Origin: Trichobilharzia regenti
Taxonomy: Eukaryota > Platyhelminthes > Trematoda > Strigeidida > Schistosomatidae
NCBI GenBank assembly: GCA_944472135.2
Contig: OX235262.1
Location: forward strand, 85,720,903-85,784,902
Length of the DNA stretch: 64,000 bases
Direction: 5' to 3'
Below, piece after piece: positions 13,407 to 25,600 of this stretch. Position 1 is the first letter of the stretch, and every line of letters begins with the position of its first letter. The position numbers and the translations under genes are program-made. Below the pieces are notes generated by a model. It made no database searches. It saw nothing but the letters and a program-made list of their open reading frames with translations, and was not told the DNA's origin.

Positions 13407-14114
13407 ATGACGCAGGCTGGTGAAAGCCTTCGGGAAGCCAGTCAGCCGATGTGCCTTCTTTCGATGAAAGCAAAAGTAAGGATGGGTACCTGGAATGTTC
13501 GTACAATGTACGAAACTGGAAAGGCTGCCCAGATAGCCGCTGAAATGAGAAGGTACAGAATAGAAGTGTTGGGAATCTGCGAAAGCAGATGGAACGGAAC
13601 TGGAAGGTGCCAACTACCTACTGGAGAGACAGTAATCTTTTCCGGCCACCCAGAGGACAACCACGAGCACACCGAGGGAGTGGCCATCATGATGTCACCA
13701 ACAGCAACCAAAGCTCTCATGCAGTGGGAACCAATCTCCTCCAGGATAATGACAGCCAGGTTCAACTCAAAAGGAAGGAAAGTTACAGTCATTCAATGCT
13801 ATGCGCCTACAAACGTCTCAGAACAAGAGAAGAAGGAGGCGTTCTACAGACAACTACAAGCAATAATGGACAACGTCCCAAATGGCGATATCAAAATCCT
13901 GATGGGCGACATGAATGCGAAGCTGGGAGGAGACAACACAGGAAGAGAACTCACCATGGGTCGTGAGGCCCTCGGCGAAATGAACGACAATGGTGAACTC
14001 TTCTCAGACTTCTGCGCCTTCAATGATTTGGTGATTGGCGGTAGTGTGTTCAAACACAAGGATATACACAAGACGACATGGATTTCACCAGATGGAAACA
14101 CCAAAACCAAATAG
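13407..14114 (+). pseudogene. RTE copy A, APE-type endonuclease part
   Basis: The open frame of 235 codons encodes the apurinic-like endonuclease that nicks target DNA. Visible motifs in order are GTWNVRT (about residue 27), the catalytic Glu in GICESRWNG, VIQCYAPTN, GDMNAKLGGDNTG, and WISPDGNT. The frame ends prematurely near 14105 by a one-base indel. The continuation (NQIDFISI, then the SDHYLV catalytic His motif at about 14191) lies in the next frame. The first Met is not necessarily the native start, since upstream sequence is 5' UTR. This protein type is often mis-annotated as 'craniofacial development protein 2' in animal genomes. Confidence 0.9.
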
Positions 14115-14974
14115 ACTTCATCTCAATTTCAAGAAAGTGGAGACGGAGCCTACTGGACACAAGGTCGAGGAGAGGAGCAGATGTGGGTTCAGACCACTAT
14201 CTAGTACAAGGGACTTTCAAGGTGAAACTAAAAGCCTCGAGGATAGCTGGGGATAGGCCACAATGCAAGTTCAACACTCAGAAACTGAAGGACACAACCA
14301 CAAAAGACACTTTCACTGCAACTGTCAGAGCAAAGCAGGAAACACTACGCGACATCACTGAAGAATCATGCGTGGAAGAACATTGGAAGTCTCTGAAGGC
14401 GATTCTCAACGAAACGTGTTCAACGGTTCTAGGAAGAAAGAAGAGACAAGACAAGGAATGGCTCTCAACGGACACTTGGAAATTAATAGAAGAGAGGAGA
14501 ATGGTGAAAGAGAAAATGATTCAATGCAAGGACGGACAGGAGAAGGAGACGCTGAGCTCAACTTACAAAGCACTGGACAAAGAAGTGAAGAAGAGTGCTA
14601 GGAAGGACAAAAGACGATTCTACGACAACCTCGCCACTGAAGCTGAGAAGGCAGCAGGCAAAAGGGACCTGAGGACACTATATCAGATAACCAAATCTCT
14701 ATCCGGGAAGAGACCAACACAAGCGAAACCTATAAAAGACAGCCAAGGGAACCCAATTACCAAGGAAGAAAAACAGATTAAACAATGGGCGGATCACTTC
14801 AAAGGACTCTTGAACCGACCATCACCTGCAACCCGTCCAGAAATACCAACAACAGCGCGCACACAACTGCAAGTTGACACCAATCCTCCAACGAGAGCTG
14901 AAGTCTTGAACGCAATCAAGCTTCTGAAAGCTGGAAAAGCAGCTGGACCAGATGGAATACCCCTGAAGCACTGA
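14105..14974 (+). pseudogene. RTE copy A, end of endonuclease, linker and start of RT
   Basis: This second frame (open from 14078) carries the rest of the endonuclease (QIDFISISRKW, GADVGSDHYLV). A lysine- and glutamate-rich linker follows, then the start of the reverse transcriptase: EVLNAIKLLKAGKAAGPDGIP, about 14902-14960. A one-base deletion at about 14955 relative to copy B (B reads ataccacctg, A reads atacccctg) breaks the frame just after the GPDGIP motif. Further frame breaks follow up to 15288. Confidence 0.88.
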
Positions 14975-15288
14975 AAGCGGACCCAGAGACTACAGCAGAC
15001 ATGCTGACTCACTCCATTATTGCAAAAGGTCTGGAAGGAGGGAAAGGTGCCTACTGACTGGAGGAAAGGTTACCTCGTGAAACTACCAAAGAAGGGCGAC
15101 TTACGCCTCACTCTGCAAGAACTGGCGAGGAATCATGCTCCTGTCGACGCCAAGTAAAATCCTGAGTCGCATCATCCTGGAGAGATTAAAGGACGCACTG
15201 GATACAGAACTCCGACCAGAACAAGCTGGATTCAGGAAAGTCAGGCAAATCATGTTCTGACCAAATTGCAATCATCACAGAACAAAGC

Positions 15289-15552
15289 ATGGAATGGCGA
15301 TCAAACCTCTACCTCAACTTTATAGACTTTGAGAAGGCCTTCGACAGCGTTGACCACGAAGTAATTTGGAAACTACTCGAGTACTATGGCGTAGCCCAAA
15401 TATTCATCAACCTTATTCAACAGCTGTACGACAACGGCACATGTCAAGTGATCCACAACGGAAAACTCAGAGAGGCGTTTGGAGTAAACACAGGAGTCAG
15501 ACAAGGGTGCTGCTTATTATCACCAATGATATTCCTAATTGTGGTGGACTGA
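15289..15552 (+). pseudogene. RTE copy A, RT motifs A and B
   Basis: This open piece of the reverse transcriptase contains motif A (NFIDFEKAFDSVDHEVIW) with its catalytic Asp and motif B (VNTGVRQGC...LSPMIFLIVVD). An extra trinucleotide duplicates Cys-Leu after GVRQG, and a stop follows VVD where the family reads DWI. The catalytic FADD motif downstream is disrupted by a short insertion near 15640-15655 (DLDLA then DDLCLMS in another frame). Reverse transcription by this copy is therefore impossible. Confidence 0.9.
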
Positions 15553-15839
15553 CTGGATTATGCGTCAGACAGTGAGTGGGAAACGAGAAGACAGGGATAG
15601 CCTGGACCGACCGACGTGGAGAAGCTAGAAGATCTGGATTTGGCGCGTGGATGATTTATGTTTGATGTCACTGTCACAAAATAAAAGACTTATAGGCGAA
15701 AACCGACCGACAAACTGGTCGAAGAAGCAGCCGGCGAAGCCAGGTCTCCAGGTGAAAATAGACAAGACGGAGGTTTTGAAAATAATCAACCAACAATAAC
15801 AACAAGAGCAGCAACGTCCAGCGCCAATCGCCATCAACG

Positions 15840-16490
15840 GAAGGGATTTGAAACAGGTTACTTCATTCACTCACTTATCTAGCATGGAGCATTGTTTCAA
15901 CTACAGGCAGTTGGAACGGACGAGGATGTCAGATCGAGCAAGAATCAGGAAGGCGAGAAACACATCAACCTGAAGTCAATCTGGAAATCTTCGTCACTCA
16001 GCCAGAATCAACAACAAAATTCGGTTGGATTTTCAATACAAACACGTCAAGTCAGTCAGTTCTTCTATACGGATCAGAAACTTGGCGGGCGGGCGGGTCA
16101 CAAAGAATATTTTCAACAGCTAGTGGCAGACCTTTATCAACCAACAACTGTCTTCGCTGGATCTATACTGAATATGAGAAGGCCGGACAGAATCACCAAC
16201 AAGAAACTATGGCTGGGAACAAACAAAACAAGAACCAATCGTCAACCAACAAATATGCAGGAGAAAGTGGAGACGGATCGGACACTCGCTGAGGAGACCG
16301 CTGGGTGACATCGCGCGTCAAGCATTTGAGTGGAACCCGAAAGGGAAGCGGCGTGTGGGTCGTCGGTGCAAGGGTGACATGGAGGAGATCGTGTGAAGAG
16401 GAGTTGAAAGAGTATGGACTAACTAACATGAATGCAGGTGAAAAGTACAGCAGAAGACAGAAGTGGCAAGTGGAGACGTGCAGTTGAAGC
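15840..16490 (+). pseudogene. RTE copy A, C-terminal domain remnant
   Basis: Pieces in shifting frames match the RTE C-terminal region: VTSFTHL, RRKWRRIGHSLRRPLGDIARQ (about 16258-16320), and FEWNPKGKRRVGRRCKGD with the usual arginine-rich run. The overlapping open frame 15892-16308 is mostly a shadow of this domain in the wrong frame. A CGGG repeat (ggcgggcgggcggg, about 16085) marks local slippage. Confidence 0.75.
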
Positions 16491-16536
16491 CCTATTTTCC
16501 ACTAGGAACCCAAGGGAGCAATAATAATAATAATAA

Positions 16537-16548
16537 TAGTAATATCAA
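16537..16548. repeat. Right TSD of RTE copy A
   Basis: This is an exact repeat of 13183-13194, directly following the TAA-repeat tail. Confidence 0.85.
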
Positions 16549-18777
16549 TTTCAAATGAATCATATTTTCAAAGTTTTCACTAAATTTCAGGTTGAATAAG
16601 GTACATTAATGTCTCCTAAGTGGTAACTGTGTACAGATTCCTGAGAAATTTAGAGAAGTAACATGCTGTTTTATATAGTGGACAACATCACGGCAAAATC
16701 TTTCTTTATTTTATTGGATTTCCTTTTCGACTACTTCTCTTAACCTTTATTTCATGAATACTCAAAAGGAGTTTAATTTTCACCAACTATTAAGTATTTA
16801 TTTAATCTGATAAGTGATGGTATCCCATTGGCTAAAATCTCTCAGGTGTATTACAATGTTCCGGATATCGTTGCTTACCAAATAGGAAAGAAGGTTGAAA
16901 GTTAACATCATATTACACCTTGAGCTTATTTTGTAGTGTTACATGGACAGTGGTTGCATTAAAAATTGTGGTATACATGTGACATTATGATGTTTGCTAT
17001 TAAGGTTATCAGTTTAAGAAATAAAGCATGAATTTCATGCTGTCACATTCGTTATTGAACAGTATTAGATAAAGGAAGTTAGTTAAAATTTTCCTTCTAC
17101 AAAATAAGATACATAATGAAGCTATATTAATTACGTCCCTAGTTTGATGTAACTTTTGAAAATTTGACGTGATTAAAAAAAACTACACTGCGCATCTTGT
17201 TGTTTTGTATTAAAAACATCTGTGTAATGTTCAAAAAGACGAAAAAACGTAAGAAATGTTCAAGTTATATTCTGAAGGATTTAGTCGTTCTCTCTTTTTT
17301 TCCAATAGACAAAAGAATATGCTGTCTGTTTTTAAAACACTCAACTACATAACGGACATATAACCACTTGAAAATCGATGTTTTAACCACACAAACGCAC
17401 CTGGGCTATGTTCTACATTTTTGATATATTTCCATAATCTCTGTAATCTTTTCGCTAACTGAATAACTACAATCAATATATTTCTGCATAAGCGACTTAC
17501 CTTCTCCCTCTTTGGTGTGAATAATAATAATATTTAGGGAACAGACAGCAAACCGTTCATGATACACTGGGAACAAACACGTCTAAAAATTAGGGAAAAG
17601 CCTTATTGATGACTATAACCGGAAAAAATGTATATCTATGCATTGCGTACACCCATAACTAGGAATAATGCTGTTGTGTTAGCCACATCGCGAGTAAAAA
17701 AATATACAGTTCGTTAGCGCTGAAACTCTTTAAAACCGAAATTTCGAAATTACTGATGTATATATACTTACATATATTACTCGACTGCCTCATGCTACAG
17801 CATTTACTTCATCACTCACTTTTTTGCAAGTAAAATTTTATGATGCAATGAGAGTTTCCGTTGATATGCATGGAAAGCTACTTTACATGGGAGAAAACTT
17901 GCATTTCATCTGTAACAACTGACATTTATAAACAGTGCTGACTGTAGATTTCAACCTAAATGCAGTAAGTATTCAAAAGCAAAATGTTGCAGAATTATCA
18001 TTCTGAGGTGTGGTGATTTCACTGCGACAGGAAGTCTTTGTTTCTCCCACTGTTTTCAAAAACAATTTCTTGTAAAACGTTGCTTGTGAAAAAAACCCTT
18101 CATACTCCGGTAAACAGTGTATACAGTAAAAATCGACTGACGATGTAAGTGATATATTTATTACTGTACTGATGTTACCATGTCTTTGCCTAAATAGTAC
18201 AAGGGTTGTGTTTGAGGAATGCACGGAGAAATACGCATTAGTTGTAGTCATTTCTAGTGCATCTGTATCCCAACATTTCATTTTGTGAATGTAGATAGTT
18301 ATTATACAAATGAAAGTGTCACTAATTATGTATTGAACACTACATCACCATGATGATGCTTTAAATGTTTCGTAAAGAGACATCTACCAATAGTGAAGTG
18401 TAACTTTTTATTCTAGTGACCATATTTCAGATTTAATTGGAATAATTTAACTGAGATGAAATCTAGATAGTGTGTTTTACATCCGTTTACAGAGAGGATA
18501 AAAAGCTAAAAAATGAACTACTGAGTTATGAAATAAGAATGAAGACACAACCTTCAGTCAATGGGTGTTATCTTACCAAGCTTGTCTTTGAAAAGTAAAA
18601 AAGAATATTGAAGTGCATTTATTTTTTCAGAAGTGTTTTATTTCTCGTTGATATATGGATAATACTGAGGTTCTGTGATAGATCTGAGTTCCATAATGGC
18701 ATAATTTACTTGGTGTGGTACACTGTGATGCATCACTTTTTAATTACAAATGGAGTTTTGAACTGAATTTCTTTCAG
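16549..18777. other. AT-rich stretch upstream of candidate exon
   Basis: No retroelement is visible. A minus-strand open frame of 102 codons (17973-18281) has no recognisable motif. If the exon at 18778 is real, this stretch would be intron on the plus strand. I could not identify an upstream exon. Confidence 0.4.
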
Positions 18778-19000
18778 AGAGCAATATCGGATTTCCCTCA
18801 AATGGTTCTACTTCTTCTTGACTTTATTCGTAACAATACTCCCCATATCTGCGGTTTTAGTATTGGTTCATTCCAAGGACAAAGATCCAGCAGTCGAGAT
18901 GGTTCTCCACGTGACTGCCTTACATTTTAGACCTGCAGAGCTGCTCCGTACTATTTGTATGATTGTGCAGCAGTGCACAAAATGCAGTGGCTGTAGATGA
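18778..19000 (+). CDS. Candidate terminal exon of a membrane protein, unrecognised
   Basis: A pyrimidine-rich acceptor (gaatttctttcag, ending at 18777) is followed by an open frame, phase 1, running 73 codons to a TGA at 18998-19000. It starts EQYRISLKWFYFFL. A hydrophobic run from about residue 9 to 32 (WFYFFLTLFVTILPISAVLV...) would make one transmembrane helix. A mixed charged tail follows, ending in Cys-rich QQCTKCSGCR. The stretch is visibly more GC-rich than its AT-rich flanks. An AATAAA lies 19 bases after the stop, as expected for a last exon. I do not recognise the family. It could also be a chance open frame or a pseudogene piece. Confidence 0.4.
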
Positions 19001-19019
19001 AAGAGAGCTGATTTGCGTA

Positions 19020-19025
19020 AATAAA
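19020..19025 (+). promoter_or_regulatory. Possible polyadenylation signal
   Basis: AATAAA sits 19 bases after the stop codon of the candidate exon 18778-19000. The hexamer is common in AT-rich DNA, so it only counts together with that exon. Confidence 0.35.
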
Positions 19026-20006
19026 GTCTGCAACTTATGTCATTATATTTTTGTGATTATGAGTAGTGAGTTATCTCCGAAATGGTTTCAGTAAGTAAAT
19101 AACACCGTACCACTGAGTGTTGTAACAAAAAAATTATTCTGTTATGTAACTAAACTAGTGAGTCTTTCAACTATTGGATTACAGATACCTATGTTTATAT
19201 GGATGACAATGGGAGCGTGCTAAAAAGACTAATTGCTGGCAGTATCCGCTCTACGACTGGGTTCAAGCTTGTCAAAAGTCCTTGCAACATATATGTACAC
19301 AAAAGCTAACATTTGTGTTGGACTACTTTGTCATATACTCTTCAGTTACTTATTCATTTCCATACATTACCTGTAAGAACCTAAACACTGCCATACATTA
19401 TTGTGTGATCATTAGTGTTGGAAATGATAAAATCTGTTCTATTAGTTAACGAAAAAAGCATTCTCTCCACAGTAGTATTTTACTAGTTATCTCACTGATT
19501 CTCGCCATCACATCTGGTATTCTTTTTGTATTAACAGTGGATTTGTTTCGTTTGTGCATGTAATGTAAAAATAATTAATGATGTGAGTATACTCAGCTTC
19601 TTGCTTTCTTTCTTTCATTGACATATCAATATCATTTTAAAGTGATATGGGATAAAAAATGTTGCCTGACAAACAAGATTTACGTGCTTATATGGGCAAG
19701 TTCTTTGCATAACTAACTCAGCCTAATCGCCTGGAAGTACACAAAGCATTGTTTTTGTTCAAACCAGTGTAGCCAAATTTCTGAATGGAAATCCGAAGTT
19801 AATGCACACTAAGACATTTTACTAAAAACATTGTTATACACTTCAGAAAAATGGTCTTACTGAATTCATCTTTATAAAAATTCAGTTGATTTATTATTCG
19901 AGATTACGTTTAGACTAGGTGAGCTAAGTATATTATTTCATTTTTAATAAACTGGTCAAATGAAATTAACGTTGAACAAGAAAGCTGCTTTTCCAACCCA
20001 CCACCT

Positions 20007-20205
20007 GTGCGTCGGTGGCACAGTGGTTAGGACTTCCGCCGACCATGCACATGTTCCGGGGTTCGAGCCCTCGCCGACGCACACCTGATATCTATGGTCG
20101 GCCTGCGAATTCTGGGCTACCGATATCCATGCTGAAAATTCCATACATGTACCAAAAATACGGTGTGGAATCAAGCTGTAATCAAAAAAAAGTAAATAAA
20201 TAAAA
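20007..20205 (+). mobile_element. tRNA-derived SINE, family A (best copy)
   Basis: The tRNA-like head has a perfect 9-bp acceptor-like stem: gtgcgtcgg (20007-20015) pairs with ccgacgcac (20074-20082). It has an A box (tggcacagtggttagg) and a B box (ggttcgagccc). The unrelated body (acctgatatctatggtcggc ... gctgaaaattccata ... gtgtggaatcaagctgtaatc) ends in an A/AAAT-rich tail at about 20186-20205. The same layout occurs at 7430-7598 and 28096-28266. The head is too altered in the anticodon arm to be a working tRNA. Family B (31098, 53065) uses the same head with a different body. Confidence 0.88.
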
Positions 20206-20695
20206 TAATTTGTTCTTTTACTGCTTTACGTTCCGAGAAGAACTTAGGGCTTCAACCTTGGGCTTTGATACTTCAGAAGCAGTATACTAACTGAAGGCAA
20301 GACACAGAAGCCAAGTTATATTTTCCATTCATCAAACTGCTGTTTATATATATAGTTTATATTCTTTAACCAACCATTGAGCGTGTGATTTCGGTTAACA
20401 TCAAACGGCACGAATTCGAATGTTCAAATATAAATGATATTGTGTTGTTAATGAAGTATATAACCGTGGGAAATGTATTCTATTTTTAACATCAAATATA
20501 GATTCAGATAGATATATCGTATTCTATTGCTAATGCCGAATTGAACTGTGGGAATATGTGAGAATAATATTCAGTTGGCACACACTGTCTGTATCACACC
20601 ACCACAGAAGTAGTGCCTTTAACAGGGTGTGGTTGCAAACCTCCTGCTCAACTTTCCATTTTTGTTGGGTTTAATATAGAATAAGCGAGGTTTCT

Positions 20696-20776
20696 GAATG
20701 CGTCGGCTGGTGAATGAACCCCGGTTTATGTGCATGGTTGGCGCGCATCTTAGTAGTGAACCACCGGTGTACCCAA
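20696..20776 (-). mobile_element. SINE tRNA-like head fragment
   Basis: The minus strand reads a decayed version of the same tRNA-like head: ccggtggttcacta, accatgcacataaaccggggttcattc, and gccgacgcatt. No family A or B body can be followed after it. Confidence 0.6.
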
Positions 20777-21273
20777 CATAAACTAGGATTTGATAGCTAA
20801 AACAGTGGTATATTACCATTTCACCTGCCTTCTTGGTTGTAATTAAGAAAGGAGATTAGCGAGTTCGCAGTATATTATCTGGTTAACTTCGGTCTTCAAA
20901 GTAAACTGTGATGGATTTCTATCTCAAACTGTGTAATTTACAGATGGCAAATTTATTTCTACCTATAACCAAATCAGCATATTATAAAATGATTCAGGTA
21001 CCGAAAGTGAGTCCCTTCGGGCAAACTACTGAACAGTCTGAGTAAAATCGCTGAAATGGCAGTCCGGTTGGATGTGATTTCCAGCAATCCGTACGATAAG
21101 TATTACATACAGTAGAAATGAAAGCCAGTATTTTGTGATATATTATATAACCAATTCGTGCTGATAAGATTTTACCACTTACTCTTGAAGACTAGTGTAC
21201 AAAATATATAAAACAACACATTTAAGAACGTCTTATTTCTGAAAAAAGTTTTAACAAAACTAAGTGCGATTCT

Positions 21274-22645
21274 ATGTCTGCCTCTGCAAGAATTGAAGTG
21301 GAATCATGCTCTTATCCACGTCAAGTAAAATACTAAGTCGCGTCGTCCTAGTGAGAATAAGGGATGCACTGGGTACAGAACTCTGCCACCCAACGGGACA
21401 AGCTGGATTCAGGAAAGGCGAGTCATGTGCTGATCAAATTGCTACTCTACTCATCATTATCACAGAACAAAGCATAGCATGGCAGTAAAACCTCTGGCTC
21501 AACTTCTTCGACTTCGAAAAGGCTTTCACCAGACAGCGTCGACCAAGAAGTAATTTGAAAACTGCTTCAACATTATGGCGTGCAGTACCGAAATCTTCAT
21601 CAACCTCATTCAACAGCTGTCTATATGACAATGCCACAGGTCAGGTGATCCACAACGGAAGACTCAGCGAATCCTTCTGTTGAAGTGAATACAGGAGTAG
21701 GCCAAGCTGACTGCCTATTACCACTAATGATATTAGCGACTGTAGTAGACTGAATTTCGTGTAAGACTGTGTATGAGAGTGAGAGACAGTAATACGCTGG
21801 ACCGATAAGAAAACTCTAAGAGCTCGGGATCTCGCAGATGTTTATGTATACTGTCACATAAACTCAAAAACTTGCAATCGAAAACCAGCAAACTGGCAGA
21901 AGAGGCAGGCAGTGAAGACAGGACTCCACGTGAAGTAAACACAGGGGAGACAAAGGTGGTGAAGATAACCAAACACCACCACCAGCAACAACAACAATCA
22001 GCACCAATCACCATCAACGGGAGAGATTTGACAGAGGTTACTTCCTTTACTTATCTAAGAAGCACGGTCTCAACTGTAGGTGGGACGGGTGAAGATGTCA
22101 GAAACAACCAGCGTGGGTCAGAAAGGCAAGATACGCCTTCATAAATTTGAAACTCAGCCAGCATAAGGAACATGATGTGGATTTTCAACACAAATGTTAA
22201 TTCATTTCTTCTATATGGGGGATCCCTAAAGGCATTTCCAACGGCCGGTTGAGGACTGGTATCAACAGCTGCCTTCACTGGCTCCATACTGAAGATCAAA
22301 TTACCAGCAGGTAGGAAATAATTAGCAATAAGAAACTATGGGAACAGACTAACCAAGAACTTATGGCTCAAATAATTGTAGGCGAAGATGGAGATAAATT
22401 AGGCATATGCTGAGTAGGTCGCTGAAAGACACCGCGCGCAAAGTAGGCCATCAGTCGAGTGGAATCCGAATGGGGAATGACGAGTGGGTCATCCAAGGAG
22501 GACACGGAGAAGATCGTCTGAGGAGGAGATGAGAGGTTGCAGGGAATATTGGGACTTGCTAAAGACGACCGAAGAGAATTGAACGAAGTGGAGATGTGCT
22601 GCTGAAGTCATATGTTCCACTCGTAACTCAAGAGAACAGTAGTAA
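21274..22645 (+). mobile_element. RTE-clade LINE, 5'-truncated (copy D)
   Basis: Homology to the other RTE copies starts inside the reverse transcriptase (ctctgcaagaattgaagtgg). It runs to the 3' end (catatgttccactcgtaactcaagagaac). Recognisable pieces are LLSTSSKILSRVVL and TGQAGFRKGESCADQIATL (21306-21488), a degenerate motif A region (about 21500-21530), SNKLAEEA-like sequence near 21890, and INGRDLTEVTSFTYL (about 22012-22060). Frames are broken throughout. Sequence detail is closer to copy E than to A/B. No TSD was found. Confidence 0.85.
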
Positions 22646-25600
22646 TACACATCTTCGTTCACAGTCTCAAATTTTCTTGTTGGCCAAATATTACTTCAGA
22701 AAAAAATTCCTAAACTTAAAAGTGAACTGGAATTAAGGTTATATAACGATGAAGATAGGAATGGCGTTTATCGCATTTATTTTGCCTTAAGATTCTTATG
22801 CAAATGAGTTTTGTGTTGAACTGACACCACTAAGTTTTTGTTTGAGAAAAGTGATTTCTAATTCGTCACATTTCAAAGCATCACTCTGTTTAAAGCAAAT
22901 ATTCATATTTAATAATTTTATCTCATCCTGAGAAAATATTACATTTCTGGGACTAGCATTTTGATTGCAATAGTCTCGTAACACCATGAATCTCAATGAA
23001 ATATCATGTTTATATCATTAGTGGACAATTGTAACAGCAGTGAATGTTGCACTTACACTCTTCCACTATTTAGAAATTCAATAAATAATAATCACTGTCA
23101 CTCCTGGATTTTGAACAAATGAAACGTGAAATGTTTTGAATAGGTCACATCTTACGACGTTCGTGAACAATAAATAAGGTTTCATGCCTCGAAAACCTGT
23201 CACTTTCATCTTCTGACTTTTGAGGTCATTCAGTTTACGGAATCTCTCAGTTGACATGTTCATTTAGTTATGTCTACTGAAAAAAATATATGGGTGACCG
23301 TTTAACCAGAAATAAAATGATTAATCTCCCTACTGTTATGCAATTCTCAGCATACGATGAGCGAATTCTAAGGCAGTAGTGACAACTGGGTGTACAGCTG
23401 TTGAATAAAAGGTTTCTACTTTTACGACTTGGAGACTTCTACTAGACCAGAATATTGTGTTAATCTACCATCGAAATAATTATTGATGTATTTCAATTAA
23501 AGACATCAGATAGGATTCATTAGACTGGATCCGTCGACCTAACTGTCTCAATAAGGTGGTAGTACAATCTACTGAATCGGTGATTACTGGTAAATTTTGA
23601 AATTTTGGTTTCATTAAAAGGAACAGATTTCAGTCAATATCTGGTCAGCTGTTCTCAGGATTTCATTAATCAGTATACAAATTCTTACCGTATGGCTTCA
23701 TTTCTAAATGCAGAGGAATAATTAGACGACATCGTGAACGGCTTTTACATTCGACTTGTTGAATATCAGCTACATGAATATATCTGTAAGACTTGAGCAT
23801 TTTGAAGGTATATAATTCCATATCATTGTGTTTACTGGATGTCAGTTGTCACAGCTGGTGTGATAATGAACAGTAAATTGTCTTATATACATCCATTGTA
23901 CGAATCCATATGGAATTAGCAATTACTTCACTAAATTTATCTTCGGCCCATACACTATTCGTGATCAAAAATTTCACTCTACTGCGTCTAATTAAATCTG
24001 ATAATTATATTCAGATGTTAACAGAGATTATTTATCACCATGAGGAGTTTACGTCCATAAGTAAATATGAGGTTAGTTGGGCTATTCATACATTTCATGA
24101 GTTTTTAAATATGGCTTTATTTCCTAAGTTTATAGCTGTAAGCTAATTTATTCATCTCATCAGATAATCATTTAATGTTTCTTTGCTTGGATATCAGAAC
24201 AATTCATTTTGACTGCGTTGACATATTTTGCTCGAGAATAATTTCTGTAATGTTTTGAATATGTTGTGACAGTCGATGCTATTCTGAATTCTCTACCTGT
24301 TGTCCAACAGAATGTAAGTTCCATGAATTTCTCTGAAAAAATTGAGTTTATTTCATCCATCAGTGTGTCGGATTTATGCAGTATCCAATAACTGATTAGG
24401 AATTCTTCAATTTCACAATGAATATGTCTATGACACTTTGAAATGCTGAAATTCCAGGTGACATAATCAAAGGAAATGTGAAAATGGCAGAAAGGAAGCT
24501 ATGAAAATATCCTCTGAGATGAGCAAGTCAAATTATATCAAATTCTGTAGTATTGACTACACTCACCTTTATTTTGGCCTGTGTGCATAAATGTTAATGA
24601 ATATCAGCAAATGCTAACTACACGTTGAAATTGATCAACAAATCACATTCAAATAATTACAGTGGATAATGATTCCTTCCAGAATCTAAAGGGAATCTGA
24701 ATTTATAATTGTATAACCTGAAGAGGAAGTTATATGGAACAGCTACTCATTCCAATCGTTCTTGTTCTTTGGCGCACTCCTAAAACACCGTGGTTTTATA
24801 AAATATGTGTTCGACAGCACTGCTTATTAATAACTCAATGATTAGTTTAAAATTCGTCTAAATGCATTTATTCTAATAGATTATTTGTATATCAAGATGA
24901 GATTTATTGGATGTAACTTTTTCTCCCAACTATGGACTTGCAAAATATTAAAAAGTAACCGTGTATTCCCGATTAAAAAATAAAATGTGGAGATATTCGG
25001 TCGGGAGCATTTGATTTAATAAAGTTATAGTGAAAGGACTTACATCTATAGCTTGCTTCAACAACTATTTATGCACATTTAAGTTAGAAGTTGCATGCAT
25101 TTGATTACTATAAAATAATCATTTTCTGATTATCATAACATTTGGAAATCGTCCCTAAGATTGCGTTTAAAGAGTAAAATTGCTGAAAATCTTCCTCAAA
25201 ACTCATCTATTTACTCATTCTATAGTGGTTTAAAGTTTCTGCTTTACCATCTTTGCAGGCGTTTGGTGAAATGAATACAGGGGAATTAAAGTATTGTGTA
25301 AAATTTTATATGTATTTATGCGTCTTTCATTCTAATTTATTGTATGCAAAGATTTATTTATAAATTCTTTAATCAAAGTCACTGAAGTGATATGAATTCA
25401 ATACATGGATAGTCAATACTCACGATATCTATATCTACTCCCTTTCAGTAAGACGTTTAGTAAAAATCAAAATTTCAACGTTTAGTGATCACACACTGTA
25501 AATTATAAGTTATACACAACAGGAATTAATAACTACATAAATTTGTACGAGGAAAATTATTCAATACACGAATTCTGTTAAAATTTGGAAGCATGTAAAA

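Larger units (their letters stand above)
13195..16536 (+). mobile_element. RTE-clade LINE, nearly full length (copy A)
   Basis: This 3.34-kb non-LTR retrotransposon is bounded by a perfect 12-bp TSD. It has a 5' UTR with clustered ctag motifs (13203-13243), an APE-type endonuclease, a linker, a reverse transcriptase, the RTE C-terminal domain, and a 3' end ggaacccaagggagcaataa followed by a (TAA)n tail, which is typical of RTE. It is richer in GC than its surroundings. The single polyprotein frame is broken by several indels, so the copy is non-functional, yet its clean TSD suggests a fairly recent insertion. Copies B (36288) and C (46656) belong to the same subfamily. Copies D, E and F are more diverged. 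Confidence 0.93.

Noticed and set aside
13589..13966. Second open frame inside the RTE endonuclease
   Set aside because: It is an out-of-frame shadow of the endonuclease. The minus-strand frames over all RTE and PLE copies are likewise shadows.
13407..14114. A host gene resembling craniofacial development protein 2
   Set aside because: The frame is the APE endonuclease of an RTE LINE with UTR, RT and TSD around it. The CFDP2-like name is a known database mislabel.
17973..18281. 102-codon minus-strand open frame
   Set aside because: No domain and no supporting splice or GC signal. Frames of this length are expected by chance in a 64-kb six-frame scan.
24310..24350. Possible 36-base micro-exon between attttttcag and gtagag on the minus strand
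   Set aside because: Micro-exon genes exist in schistosomes, but splice-like edges at this spacing are frequent in AT-rich DNA and no neighbouring exon was found.
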